A stretch of DNA of 10,299 bases from Candidatus Zixiibacteriota bacterium (GTDB lineage Bacteria; Zixibacteria; MSB-5A5; SM1-73): assembly GCA_020341875.1 (NCBI GenBank), contig CP070839.1:196210-206508 (forward strand). Reading direction: 5' to 3'. The position numbers and the translations under genes are program-made. Below the pieces are notes generated by a model, which saw only the letters and a program-made list of their open reading frames with translations, was not told where the DNA came from and ran no database searches. This document shows positions 1 through 7,114 of this stretch, in pieces (position 1 is the first letter of the stretch; every line of letters starts with the position of its first letter).

Positions 1-456
1 CCATTCCGACATCTGATTCCATATCTCGATCCCGTCGAATCCTTTTGCATCCCAGTCGGTCCAGGGAAAGGGCGGGAATTGGGGCAGGTCTCTGCTTTCG
101 TCCGGGTGTGCGATGATTCCCACTCCACCCATCCCTTTTATGGCCGCAACGTACTCTCGAGCGGGAAGATCCCCCGGCAGGACCTCCTTCACGTCGAAGG
201 CCAGGAAGTGATTAACGTTATCCGGATCGTGTATTTCATATCCGATGAGCACGAAGGTTTTTCCGTGCCACCCCTCCAGCCCCAGGTGAAGGGAATTCAA
301 GGTCATATGATCGGCGAAGAGAAGAAAATCCAGTTTCAGCTTTTGCCCGATCTCAACAATCTCCTGCACCGATTTGCTGCCGTCCGAGTCGGTCGAATGA
401 ATGTGGCTAACACCCACATACTCGTGCCAGCCCCGTTGATTCTTTTCACCCGACAA
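1..456 (-). CDS. PHP-domain metal-dependent phosphoesterase-like protein (partial, C-terminus off the left edge)
   Basis: Only the first 152 residues are in the window. They show the PHP-domain metal-binding pattern in order: HIHSTDSDG (His18, His20, Asp25), FADH (His50), GYEI (Glu74), NHFLAF (His83) and GIIAHPDE (His117). PHP domains are di- or trinuclear metal hydrolases that usually cleave phosphoester bonds; stand-alone members such as this are often annotated as putative phosphoesterases, and the substrate cannot be told from the sequence. There is no ATG before the first motif. I chose TTG at 456-454 because AGAGGA lies 6 nt upstream. A GTG just before the HIHS motif is the alternative but would clip the first strand. 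The gene starts 27 nt after the stop of the transporter, in the same reading frame, so it is probably cotranscribed with it. No signal peptide is seen. The family call is firm; the exact function is not. Confidence 0.85.
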   Translation of the reverse strand, partial: MSGEKNQRGWHEYVGVSHIHSTDSDGSKSVQEIVEIGQKLKLDFLLFADHMTLNSLHLGLEGWHGKTFVLIGYEIHDPDNVNHFLAFDVKEVLPGDLPAREYVAAIKGMGGVGIIAHPDESRDLPQFPPFPWTDWDAKGFDGIEIWNQMSEW

Positions 457-462
457 AGCTGG

Positions 463-468
463 TCCTCT
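463..468 (-). promoter_or_regulatory. Ribosome binding site for the PHP gene (decides a TTG start)
   Basis: AGAGGA on the minus strand is followed by a 6-nt spacer and TTG at 456-454. It is the only purine-rich site near the beginning of the PHP domain and supports the non-ATG start. Confidence 0.5.
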
Positions 469-483
469 CGACGGCAGTTGACC

Positions 484-1902
484 TCAAGTCGTTCGGCTCG
501 GGACCTTTCTTTCAAACCTATCCGGAACCTTCAGCAATATAATCAGACCCGACACCATCATCAAAACGAGTATTCCCACGGCAAAACGATACTGAATGGT
601 CGAAAGCACGTGGTGGGAAAATGCAAAACCAGTCTTCTTCAGGAGTGAAACCAGGCCGTGAACCAGCAGATTGTCCGCCTTGAAGAAGAGGACCGCCACT
701 CCCCAGAGAATCGGCCCAGCCACCGCGGCCACCTTACCCGAGAGTGCGTAGAGCCCGAAGAACTGACCCAGGGTTTCTCGCGGCACCAGGCCGGTCAGAA
801 GGGGACGAGAAGCTGTCCAGGTGGATCCCAGGCAGATGCCTATCAGCGGGCCCACGGCCCAAAAGATCGTCTTGTCGGCCGTAAATATGATCACCAATAA
901 GGAGAATATCCATCCCAGGACGGCAAAGGTCAATGCTTTCTTTGGACCGATCCAATCGGTGACGTATCCGCATAAAAACGAACCGATCACCGCAAACGTG
1001 GTGGCAACGATGAAGAACCATATCTTCACCGAATCGGGGAAGCCCATCACTACCTGGGCGTAGACCGCCATGAAGATTACCACCGTGGCGATGGCATCCG
1101 AAAAGAAATAATAAGCCACAAGAAACCTTCTCACCCCGGGAAATTTCCTGGTGTTGGCTATCCCCTCCCAGACTCGTCTGAATGCCTCCTTAAACCTGAT
1201 CTTTTCCAGACTCCGTGGTACGCGGTCCTTGACCCACAGGAAGATGGGCAGACTGAACAGAAGAAAAAGAAGAGCAGTGGGAATGAATGCGCTCTGTCTT
1301 CCACCCTGGCTGAAGGGAAGCTCCAGGCCGAAGATGTGACCGTCCACAAAGGGCTTGACCAGAAGCAATCCGGTGATGGCTCCAACGTATCCCAGCGCCA
1401 CGCCCCAACCGGATACTCTTCCGATGCTTTCCTGCGTGCTCACCTCAGGGAGAAGGGCATTGTAGAAGACCAACCCTCCCTCAAAGCCATAATTGGCCAG
1501 GGCAAATAGGATCAGAGCCACCAGGATCTTTGACGTAGCGCCGCTCATCAGACCGCTGGTGATTCCCAGGACGAGAGTTGCCAGGATGCATCCGCCGGTC
1601 AGGATCGCCAGGGAGGGCATTCGTTTTCCCTTAGCGTCGGAGATGGCGCCCAGAGCAGGCATGGTTGCAGCAACCAAAAGCATGGAGAGGGCATAGCTGA
1701 CGCTGTAATATATGTCCTCCACCTTGTTGTCTACCACCAGCCACTGGGCGAAATACATGGTGACAATGTTCATGGAGAACATGGTATTGGCAAAGTCATA
1801 GATCGCCCAGCCTGTGACAGCCTTTCTATCTGGCGCAAGAGATCGATTCATGGGATTACATGCAAAAGCAGAGCGGTGAGCCTGAATGAGCGGGCGTCTC
1901 AC
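484..1902 (-). CDS. UMF1-family (Atg22-like) major facilitator transporter
   Basis: A 472-residue, very hydrophobic protein with about 12 membrane segments, an inner-membrane transporter. It carries the marks of the UMF1 branch of the MFS: GWAIYDFAN (31-39) before helix 1, a loop 2-3 motif GAISDAKGKRM (85-95), FYNALLPE (146-153), GRVSGWGVALGYVG (161-174), the second-half repeat GYVTDWIGPKKAL (312-324), and the conserved stretch from GSTWTASRPLL (359-369) through FFGLYALSGK (381-390). The eukaryotic relative Atg22 exports amino acids from the vacuole; bacterial substrates are largely unknown. The GTG at 1902 overlaps the previous stop (GTGA), consistent with translational coupling, but it adds 17 residues before an internal ATG at 1851 (MNRSLAPDRK) that better fits the usual family N-terminus. 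Neither start has a strong ribosome binding site. The PHP gene follows 27 nt downstream. Confidence 0.9.
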   Translation of the reverse strand: MRRPLIQAHRSAFACNPMNRSLAPDRKAVTGWAIYDFANTMFSMNIVTMYFAQWLVVDNKVEDIYYSVSYALSMLLVAATMPALGAISDAKGKRMPSLAILTGGCILATLVLGITSGLMSGATSKILVALILFALANYGFEGGLVFYNALLPEVSTQESIGRVSGWGVALGYVGAITGLLLVKPFVDGHIFGLELPFSQGGRQSAFIPTALLFLLFSLPIFLWVKDRVPRSLEKIRFKEAFRRVWEGIANTRKFPGVRRFLVAYYFFSDAIATVVIFMAVYAQVVMGFPDSVKIWFFIVATTFAVIGSFLCGYVTDWIGPKKALTFAVLGWIFSLLVIIFTADKTIFWAVGPLIGICLGSTWTASRPLLTGLVPRETLGQFFGLYALSGKVAAVAGPILWGVAVLFFKADNLLVHGLVSLLKKTGFAFSHHVLSTIQYRFAVGILVLMMVSGLIILLKVPDRFERKVPSRTT

Positions 1903-2294
1903 CTTGTGGCGATAAATACTCCCAGGGCAATGCCCAAGACATCTGCAACTAAATCCTTGTAACTGAATTTCCCTTGAGGAGTCTCCCGGTCATAGAACTC
2001 TTTTCCTAAACCCAGAGTAAAGGTCAGAGCGGCGGAGAAATACACCGAGGACCTCTCTCGATTATCATAGAAATCGCGGAAGACGCTGCACGAGACTCCC
2101 GACAGAAACGCGCTGGCCACCAGGTGTTCCGCCTTGTCCCGGGCAAACCACTTATCGGCAATCTTAAGACTATCGGTCTCAGGCGAATGAAAGACCATGG
2201 AGACACCACAGTCTGTCTGGCCCCAGGAAAGCTGCACTAAAATTGTCAGCCATATTAGGATCAGTATGACTCTCTTCAGTGGAACACTCATCAT
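1899..2294 (-). CDS. Small exported protein, YfiM/DUF2279-like
   Basis: A 131-residue protein with an N-terminal signal sequence or anchor (basic start, hydrophobic residues about 8-24, possible cleavage after SWG or just before the Cys at 29). The mature part has short conserved-looking blocks: DKAEHL (53-58), GKEFYD (97-102) and FSYKDLVADVLG (110-121), with hydrophobic stretches between them. This DK..H / K-E-x-x-D / F-S-x-x-D-L-x-x-D arrangement resembles the YfiM/DUF2279 group of small envelope proteins and, more loosely, VanZ-like proteins. No enzymatic function is established. Two ATGs stand in tandem at 2294 and 2291, with no strong ribosome binding site before them. Its stop overlaps the GTG start of the UMF1 transporter by 4 nt, so the two are likely translated together. 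The family assignment is from recall of the motif pattern and is moderately sure. Confidence 0.7.
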   Translation of the reverse strand: MMSVPLKRVILILIWLTILVQLSWGQTDCGVSMVFHSPETDSLKIADKWFARDKAEHLVASAFLSGVSCSVFRDFYDNRERSSVYFSAALTFTLGLGKEFYDRETPQGKFSYKDLVADVLGIALGVFIATR

Positions 2295-2312
2295 CGCCGT
2301 GTAAAAACCATT

Positions 2313-2403
2313 CGCAGGGTTGAATGCCCTGCGTTATGAGCGAAGGTAGCCGCGCCCTTCAGGGTGCGAAAACGAACGTCCCGCCGAAGGCGGGGCGGCT
2401 ACC
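2313..2403. repeat. Nested multi-stem palindromic (REP/BIME-like) intergenic element
   Basis: Four inverted repeats lie within 91 bp of non-coding DNA between the HD gene and the YfiM-like gene. A separate hairpin, CGCAGGG (2313-2319) with CCCTGCG (2327-2333), has a 7-nt loop. A perfect 9-bp outer pair, GGTAGCCGC (2345-2353) with GCGGCTACC (2395-2403), encloses two more hairpins: GCCC/GGGT around TTCA (2354-2365, extendable to CGCGCCCT/AGGGTGCG if the outer stem opens) and a perfect CCCGCC (2380-2385) / GGCGGG (2389-2394) with a GAA loop. Together they could fold as a three-way junction plus a side hairpin, in DNA or RNA on either strand. No T-run follows, so it is not a standard intrinsic terminator. 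It looks like a dispersed repeat family member; no second copy is in this window. Confidence 0.75.
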
Positions 2404-2425
2404 AACCCAGCAAGGAAGTTTCAAC

Positions 2426-2971
2426 CTATAACCCCAACTCTTCATCGATGCTCTGCATTCCCTCCAAAGCCACCTTCACGAATTCCTCCAACGATAACCC
2501 GATCTTCTCACACGCCTTTATATCATCCCTGCTTGCTCCTGCCGCAAATCTCTTTTCCTTGAATCTGTTCAAGACGAACTCAACGGTCACGTTTTCCAAC
2601 TTCTTGGCGGGATGCATCAGGGCGGCTGCGACTATCAAACCGCTTAATGGATCAGCGGCAAAGAGCGTCCAGTCCATCTTGGATTGCGGCTCCACCTTTC
2701 GCGGGTGAGACTTTATGGCATGAAGTATCCGCTCATCCAGATCGTAGTCTTTCAGCCACTCGCAGGTCAAAAGGGAATGCTGATCGAAGTCATCCACCGT
2801 TTCATCGTAGTCTAAATCGTGCAGAAGACCGGTCATGCTCCACATTTCCACATCCTCGTTGAAGTGTTCGGCCACCCTCTTCATAATCGCCTCCACCGCC
2901 AGCATGTGCTTGATTAAGTTCTTCCCCTTGACTTTCGATTTCACCAAATCCAAGGCCTCTTCCCTTTTCAT
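2426..2971 (-). CDS. HD/HDIG-domain phosphohydrolase-like protein
   Basis: A 181-residue cytoplasmic protein with the HD metal-binding pattern: His22 (in NLIKHMLAVEAIM), the His51-Asp52 doublet in GLLHDLDYDE, His65 in DQHS, His84 and His89 in HAIKSH, and Asp107 in FAADPLSG. This is the layout of small HDIG-type proteins, which are metal-dependent phosphohydrolases acting on nucleotides or other phosphoesters. The substrate of this subgroup is unknown and is not predicted here. Length is normal for a stand-alone domain, and all key residues are present, so it should be active. The ATG at 2971 has GAGGTG 4 nt upstream. It lies about 150 nt after the TonB receptor stop and may be a separate unit or a read-through member of that operon. 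The repeat element follows its stop. Confidence 0.88.
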   Translation of the reverse strand: MKREEALDLVKSKVKGKNLIKHMLAVEAIMKRVAEHFNEDVEMWSMTGLLHDLDYDETVDDFDQHSLLTCEWLKDYDLDERILHAIKSHPRKVEPQSKMDWTLFAADPLSGLIVAAALMHPAKKLENVTVEFVLNRFKEKRFAAGASRDDIKACEKIGLSLEEFVKVALEGMQSIDEELGL

Positions 2972-3004
2972 TCTTCACCTCGCTTCCTACCACAACATAT
3001 TTCA

Positions 3005-3035
3005 GACGTTCCTTTCTATGCGAATCGCGAACGTC
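3005..3035. other. Inverted repeat upstream of the HD gene (possible operator or weak hairpin)
   Basis: GACGTTC (3005-3011) and GAACGTC (3029-3035) form a perfect 7-bp inverted repeat 17 nt apart, in the gap between the TonB receptor and the HD gene. On the minus strand the right arm overlaps TTGACG, a possible -35 box, but no good -10 is seen at the expected distance. A 5-bp hairpin GCCCA/TGGGC lies at 3046-3061. The rest of this 150-nt gap shows nothing I can name. The arms may be chance. Confidence 0.3.
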
Positions 3036-3121
3036 AATCTCTCACGCCCAATAGACTGGGCAACTACGAACCCGACGACTGCGGCACTCCTTTGTGATCT
3101 CGAACCGAAAGCGCGTTCGCT

Positions 3122-5074
3122 TCAATCAAAGAACTCCCACCAAAACCCCCACCAAAAGCTTCTCCCCGGCATGTGGTAATCACCCATTGACCGGTAAACC
3201 TCGTCTGTGATGTTACGAACAATGTAGTAGAAATGGAAATCCAAAAACCGGATGGTTGTCTTCCCATTCAATATGGCCACACCCCGCTCCTTATCCTGTT
3301 CATATTCGTCCATGAACCGTTCCGATGAGATGTTAGTCTCGAACCTCAACTTCACTCCGATCTCCTTCTTCAGAAACTCATCTTCAAGCTGCAGGTAAGT
3401 GAAAAGGGAGTGCTCGGGGGAGAACGGCAACCGCGCTTTTCTGTCGGAGTCCTTGCTCTTTTTGAAACAGTACGAGACGTATGAACTCACGTGATCGAAG
3501 AACTCAAGTCGCAAATCAAGGTTAGCTCCCCAGATTCTTGCCTCGGAGTTCACCGGCTGAAAGTGTCCAAAATACACGCTCGTGTCGATGTTCGACCAGA
3601 AGATGAAATCGCTGATCCTCGAGGCAAACAGGTAGGCGCTCACCTGGAAATTGCCTCCTCGCAGGTCTGTTCCGATGTCGGCCGTCACAGATTCCTGCGC
3701 CCTTAGCTCACTGTTTCCCTGTTCCATGTAGTCTGCGACGGTGTCATTGAAAGCCGCGGAAAAACGGGGCCAAGACCTGTCCATCAGAGTGGGATAACCC
3801 ACAGATCTTCCCAGAGTGGCGAACACCTTAATATCCTCTGCAACCCGATGAGACACCCCGGCACACGCGGAAATGCCGGCATCCAATCCCTCTTCCTTGT
3901 ACAGGCTGGAGCCCAGAAGCAGCGTAGTGGTCGAACGCATCTCGATCAGATCTGTTATCGAAAGGCGGCCCCCGTGAGCGGCGTTCTTCGCTGTCAACGA
4001 TTCCAGGCTTTTTCTCTCCGCCTGGCCCTCGATCTTGACGTGATGCCTACCCCCGAACCTGCGGGTGTGAGTTGCGGTCAGGCCGAACGTGTCTTCGATC
4101 TTCTTGTTTTCGAAGCCGTACCCCGCGCTCTTAACTTCTTGATTCTGCCTGTCGTATCGGAGACTCACGGTCAGGGAGGAACTCTCCTCTCTCTGCATAA
4201 TCAGCGAGCCGGCTGCTCCCCGGTTATCAACCTTCTTTCTGGCGTCACGAGAATCCGCGTCCGGGAAGAGAGGAAGCCCCATCCTGGTCCTGTATTGATA
4301 ACCGGTGACTCTGAGATGCATTCTCCGGTCCACGTTTATGGTGGTTTTCCCCCCGAGGAACAAACCATCGTAATCGGAGTTGACCAGACGGCCCTCTGAC
4401 TTTCTCAGCTCCGCGGTAAGGTCAAACTTGGCCCGGGAGGTGATTCTTCTTCCCAGTTCGACCCGCGTCCTATAGGTTCCATCGGGCCCTCTGCTCGTGG
4501 CCGCCTCTGAGTGCGGCTCGATACCATCGAAGTCTCTGGTAACGAAGTCTATTCCGAGGGCTCCCAGTCCTCCTCCCCGTAGGCCGGTCAATCCTAGCGG
4601 TAAGAGCTCCATTCTCGAGATATTGGAGAGACAAAGGGAATTCAAATCCAGATACCCCTGTTGAGGAAAATAGAGATCCTGCTGCTTGTACGCATTACCA
4701 TCTATGAAGATGTTAATTCCTCGAATGTTGCCGCCGAAGGAGGCCATCTCAGGCTGCCACCACGACCCGCCCCCAACCACGTCCACTAAGCTTCGCATCT
4801 CAAGAAGGCCGCCGACCCTCTCCGCTGCGGAATTTTCAATATCCTCGGAAGTAATCACGTTCCCCAGAGAAAAACGGCTTGCTATCTCTTCACTGAATCG
4901 ACCCTCCTCCGTAATACCCTCTGAGTCGATCATAGAAACCGAATCGGACGCTTCTACTTCTGTGGCCAAACCAAGCGAGTCTGAGTCGGATGTTTCGAGA
5001 GAGTTCTGGGAGTGGGGAAATGCTGCGGAGCACAATAGAAAAACAAGAGGGATAAGTGATAGTCTCTTTCTCAA
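3122..5074 (-). CDS. TonB-dependent outer-membrane receptor
   Basis: A 650-residue outer-membrane protein that would import a ligand using TonB-ExbBD energy. Residues 1-22 form a signal peptide (MRKRLS, then a hydrophobic run). Residues 24-68 are an acidic, serine-rich linker with 12 Asp/Glu and no basic residue before Arg59. The plug follows (about 74-180): VITSEDIENS, the strand INIFIDGNAY (120-129), ISRMELL (152-158) and a glycine-rich end GGGLGALGIDFVTR. The rest is a strand-rich barrel ending in aromatic residues (GRSFWWGFWWEFFD), as expected for BAM-dependent insertion, except that the last residue is Asp after Phe-Phe. No clear TonB box is visible and 650 residues is a small receptor. 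Start TTG (5074-5072) directly abuts the glycosyltransferase TGA, with AAGGA 7 nt upstream; without it the signal peptide would be lost. The ligand cannot be inferred. Confidence 0.88.
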   Translation of the reverse strand: MRKRLSLIPLVFLLCSAAFPHSQNSLETSDSDSLGLATEVEASDSVSMIDSEGITEEGRFSEEIASRFSLGNVITSEDIENSAAERVGGLLEMRSLVDVVGGGSWWQPEMASFGGNIRGINIFIDGNAYKQQDLYFPQQGYLDLNSLCLSNISRMELLPLGLTGLRGGGLGALGIDFVTRDFDGIEPHSEAATSRGPDGTYRTRVELGRRITSRAKFDLTAELRKSEGRLVNSDYDGLFLGGKTTINVDRRMHLRVTGYQYRTRMGLPLFPDADSRDARKKVDNRGAAGSLIMQREESSSLTVSLRYDRQNQEVKSAGYGFENKKIEDTFGLTATHTRRFGGRHHVKIEGQAERKSLESLTAKNAAHGGRLSITDLIEMRSTTTLLLGSSLYKEEGLDAGISACAGVSHRVAEDIKVFATLGRSVGYPTLMDRSWPRFSAAFNDTVADYMEQGNSELRAQESVTADIGTDLRGGNFQVSAYLFASRISDFIFWSNIDTSVYFGHFQPVNSEARIWGANLDLRLEFFDHVSSYVSYCFKKSKDSDRKARLPFSPEHSLFTYLQLEDEFLKKEIGVKLRFETNISSERFMDEYEQDKERGVAILNGKTTIRFLDFHFYYIVRNITDEVYRSMGDYHMPGRSFWWGFWWEFFD

Positions 5075-6139
5075 TCAGGTTTCCTTCGAAACAGACTTAT
5101 TCTCTTGAAGCAGCTTCTCCGCCGCCTCTATCACCATCTCGGACTCGATCAGATCCATGCAGAATCTGGACTTCTTGCTGCACCTTTTTTCCCCGTGCAG
5201 GCCGCAGGGGCTGCACTTCACGTCGGCGCAGAGCACCACATTCTCTGAGCCAACCGGGGCAAAACCCAGTTTCGGGTGGGTGGGGCCGAATATCGCCACC
5301 ACCGGCACTCCCAGGGCCGATGCAATGTGCATTGGGCCGGAATCGTTGGTGATGAGGCAATCGCATCGTTTGATCAGGGCCATAACCCCTCCCAGGGGTA
5401 GGTTAATCGCTTTGATCAGCTGGTCAGTCGGAATGTTCCTTCCTACCTCTTCAACCAGCTTCGCTTCGCCTGCATCGCCCAGCAGCACGATCTTGCAGTC
5501 CGACTTCTCAACCAGGCTTTGACAGACCCGAGCGAATTTCTCCTCATCCCACCTCTTGGTCTCCCACTTTGCGCCCGGATGCACTCCCACCACAATATCA
5601 TCCTTTTTGACCTGCCGTTCAAGCAGAAAATGATTCGAGAATCCCAGGTCATCCCGGCTCAAGAAGATCAACGGACTCGGTTGCGGTAATTCGACTTCTA
5701 GCTTCTGCAAAGGCTCCAGATAGGAATGCACCGTGCGGAGAGCTTTTGTTTTCAAGAATCTAAGATGAACCATCAACCATCGGCGGAGCCAACGCTTGTT
5801 ATATTTTAGCTTGATTCTGGATTTAACCAGGCGGCGAACAAGGAAACTCCGCAGATTGGCATGAAGATCGACCAACAGATCGAAATCGTAAGACCGCAGC
5901 TCGGAGATCAAGCTCGCGAATCCGGAGAGACCCCGGTGCTTTCCCCGGGGATCAAACTCCACCAGAGAAGAGATTCGGGGATCGTTTCTCAGGAGGTCGG
6001 CGTATCGAGCCTTGGTGAGAAAGAACAGCTCAGAATGGGGAAACTTGGCCTTGAGCGCCGCGATCACCGGCGCAGTGAGGATTACATCTCCCAGGGAACT
6101 GAGACGAATGATCAAGATTCTATCGATTTCCTTCTGCAT
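5075..6139 (-). CDS. Family 9 glycosyltransferase (ADP-heptose:LPS heptosyltransferase-like)
   Basis: A 354-residue GT-B enzyme of family GT9, which transfers a sugar, classically ADP-heptose, to the growing LPS core at the inner face of the cytoplasmic membrane. Visible blocks: RLSSLGDVILTAPV near the N-terminus (12-25, the GT9 opening), DLHANLRS (91-98), the linker HPGAKWETKRW (187-197) and the donor-site signature NDSGPMHIASALG (265-277) with VAIFGPT (281-287). A Cys cluster at 304, 309, 312, 320 and 327 (C-x4-C-x2-C-x7-C-x6-C) occurs in many GT9 members and may be structural. Length is normal. The ATG at 6139 has only a distant GGAG, 68 nt after uppP, suggesting the same operon. The stop directly abuts the TonB receptor start. 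The family is secure; the donor sugar and exact acceptor are not, so no waa symbol is given. Confidence 0.9.
   Translation of the reverse strand: MQKEIDRILIIRLSSLGDVILTAPVIAALKAKFPHSELFFLTKARYADLLRNDPRISSLVEFDPRGKHRGLSGFASLISELRSYDFDLLVDLHANLRSFLVRRLVKSRIKLKYNKRWLRRWLMVHLRFLKTKALRTVHSYLEPLQKLEVELPQPSPLIFLSRDDLGFSNHFLLERQVKKDDIVVGVHPGAKWETKRWDEEKFARVCQSLVEKSDCKIVLLGDAGEAKLVEEVGRNIPTDQLIKAINLPLGGVMALIKRCDCLITNDSGPMHIASALGVPVVAIFGPTHPKLGFAPVGSENVVLCADVKCSPCGLHGEKRCSKKSRFCMDLIESEMVIEAAEKLLQENKSVSKET
5082..5086 (-). promoter_or_regulatory. Ribosome binding site for the TonB receptor (decides a TTG start)
   Basis: AAGGA lies inside the last codons of the glycosyltransferase gene, 7 nt before TTG at 5074-5072. 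It supports a TTG start with no gap between the genes, implying translational coupling. Confidence 0.6.
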
Positions 6140-6207
6140 TGTTCAGTCTGCTCCGGCAGATCAGCGAGAAAAGGCACGTCACGTCGGGACTTCTGTTACT
6201 GCCGAGT

Positions 6208-7020
6208 TCATCTCGCAAAAATCAGGAAGAGAAGTCCCACGGCCAAACAATAGTACGCAAAATACTGGAATTTCCCCTTTCTGATTACCTCCAGAAGAAA
6301 CTTGATGGCCAGGTATCCGACGGCAAATGCAGTCGCCGCACCGACGAGGTAGATGCCGAGATGGCTGCCCGGATTGGCCTGACTTGAGACATCCTTCAAC
6401 TCCACCAGCGAGGCTCCCAGAATGGCGGGGAGGGATAGAAGAAACGAAAACTCTGCCGCCCTGGACCTATCCACCCTGGCGAAAATCGCCGTGCTTATGG
6501 TGAGACCGGAACGGGAGACGCCGGGAAGCATGGCCAAGGCCTGGGCCAGGCCCACCAACAATGCGTCACCCCACTTGAGCCTCACTCGTCCGGCCCTGAA
6601 GAATCGCGTCAGAAACAGAGCTGTTCCGGTGAACAACAGCATAATGGAGACTAAGAGGACCGAAGAAAAGCTCGCCTCTACGTAACTTTTGAAGAGAAGT
6701 CCGGCTAGCCCGGCCGGGAGCGAGCCCACGAAGATCATCCAGACCAAATGCAAATCCTCGGATCCCCTCGCTGCCGCCACACCCGTAAGAACTGATCTCA
6801 CTTTGAGCCAAACGGCTCTGGCCATCGACCAAATGTTACGTCTGAAAACCACTACCACGGAGAGAAAGGTCCCAAAATGAAGAAAGACCTCAAAGCTGAT
6901 ATCGTCAAACTTGACTTCAAGGAGGAACTCACCCAGCACCAGGTGTCCGGAACTGGAGATAGGAAGGAATTCTGTCAGGCCCTGAACGATTCCTAGGATA
7001 ACAGCTTCAAACAGGGTCAC
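6208..7020 (-). CDS. uppP: Undecaprenyl-diphosphate phosphatase (UppP/BacA)
   Basis: An integral membrane enzyme of 270 residues that dephosphorylates undecaprenyl diphosphate to undecaprenyl phosphate, recycling the lipid carrier for peptidoglycan, O-antigen and other surface glycans; overexpression of the family gives bacitracin resistance. It has both hallmark motifs: QGLTEFLPISSSGH (13-26, with the catalytic Glu17) and GVSRSG (167-172, with the essential Arg170), followed by RAAEFSFLLSLPAI (187-200), plus many hydrophobic segments. Length matches the family. Start is GTG at 7020-7018, with a strong GAGGAG 4 nt upstream. The preceding transcript ends at an intrinsic terminator only about 40 nt before this start, so uppP either has a short promoter in that gap or depends on read-through; no convincing promoter is seen. 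The glycosyltransferase follows after 68 nt. Confidence 0.95.
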   Translation of the reverse strand: MTLFEAVILGIVQGLTEFLPISSSGHLVLGEFLLEVKFDDISFEVFLHFGTFLSVVVVFRRNIWSMARAVWLKVRSVLTGVAAARGSEDLHLVWMIFVGSLPAGLAGLLFKSYVEASFSSVLLVSIMLLFTGTALFLTRFFRAGRVRLKWGDALLVGLAQALAMLPGVSRSGLTISTAIFARVDRSRAAEFSFLLSLPAILGASLVELKDVSSQANPGSHLGIYLVGAATAFAVGYLAIKFLLEVIRKGKFQYFAYYCLAVGLLFLIFAR

Positions 7021-7061
7021 AAGACTCCTCGCTCAAAAGCGGTGATCGTGCCGAATTATTC

Positions 7062-7089
7062 AAAAAAAAGCTCTGGCTGTCCAGAGCTT
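7062..7089 (-). terminator. Intrinsic terminator after the small barrel-protein gene
   Basis: On the minus strand AAGCTCTGG (7089-7081) and CCAGAGCTT (7076-7068) form a perfect 9-bp stem with a 4-nt ACAG loop, then a run of eight T (7069-7062). It lies 26 nt after the stop of the barrel gene that ends at 7115, in the orientation that ends its transcript. Confidence 0.92.
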
Positions 7090-7114
7090 CATCCGATCTT
7101 CTCACCTCCGGGTC

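Noticed and set aside
79..648. Plus-strand open frame of 189 residues
   Set aside because: It lies opposite the PHP gene and the end of the transporter, whose minus-strand translations carry clear family motifs. Its own product shows no domain-like pattern.
2313..2403. Palindromic cluster as a CRISPR array or standard terminator
   Set aside because: There are no direct repeats with regular spacers and no T-run after the stems.
3046..3061. Short hairpin GCCCA/TGGGC as a terminator after the TonB receptor
   Set aside because: The stem is only 5 bp and no T-run follows on either strand.
3848..4399. Plus-strand open frame of 183 residues
   Set aside because: It is antisense to the TonB receptor barrel; the composition looks like a frame shadow and there is no recognisable start signal.
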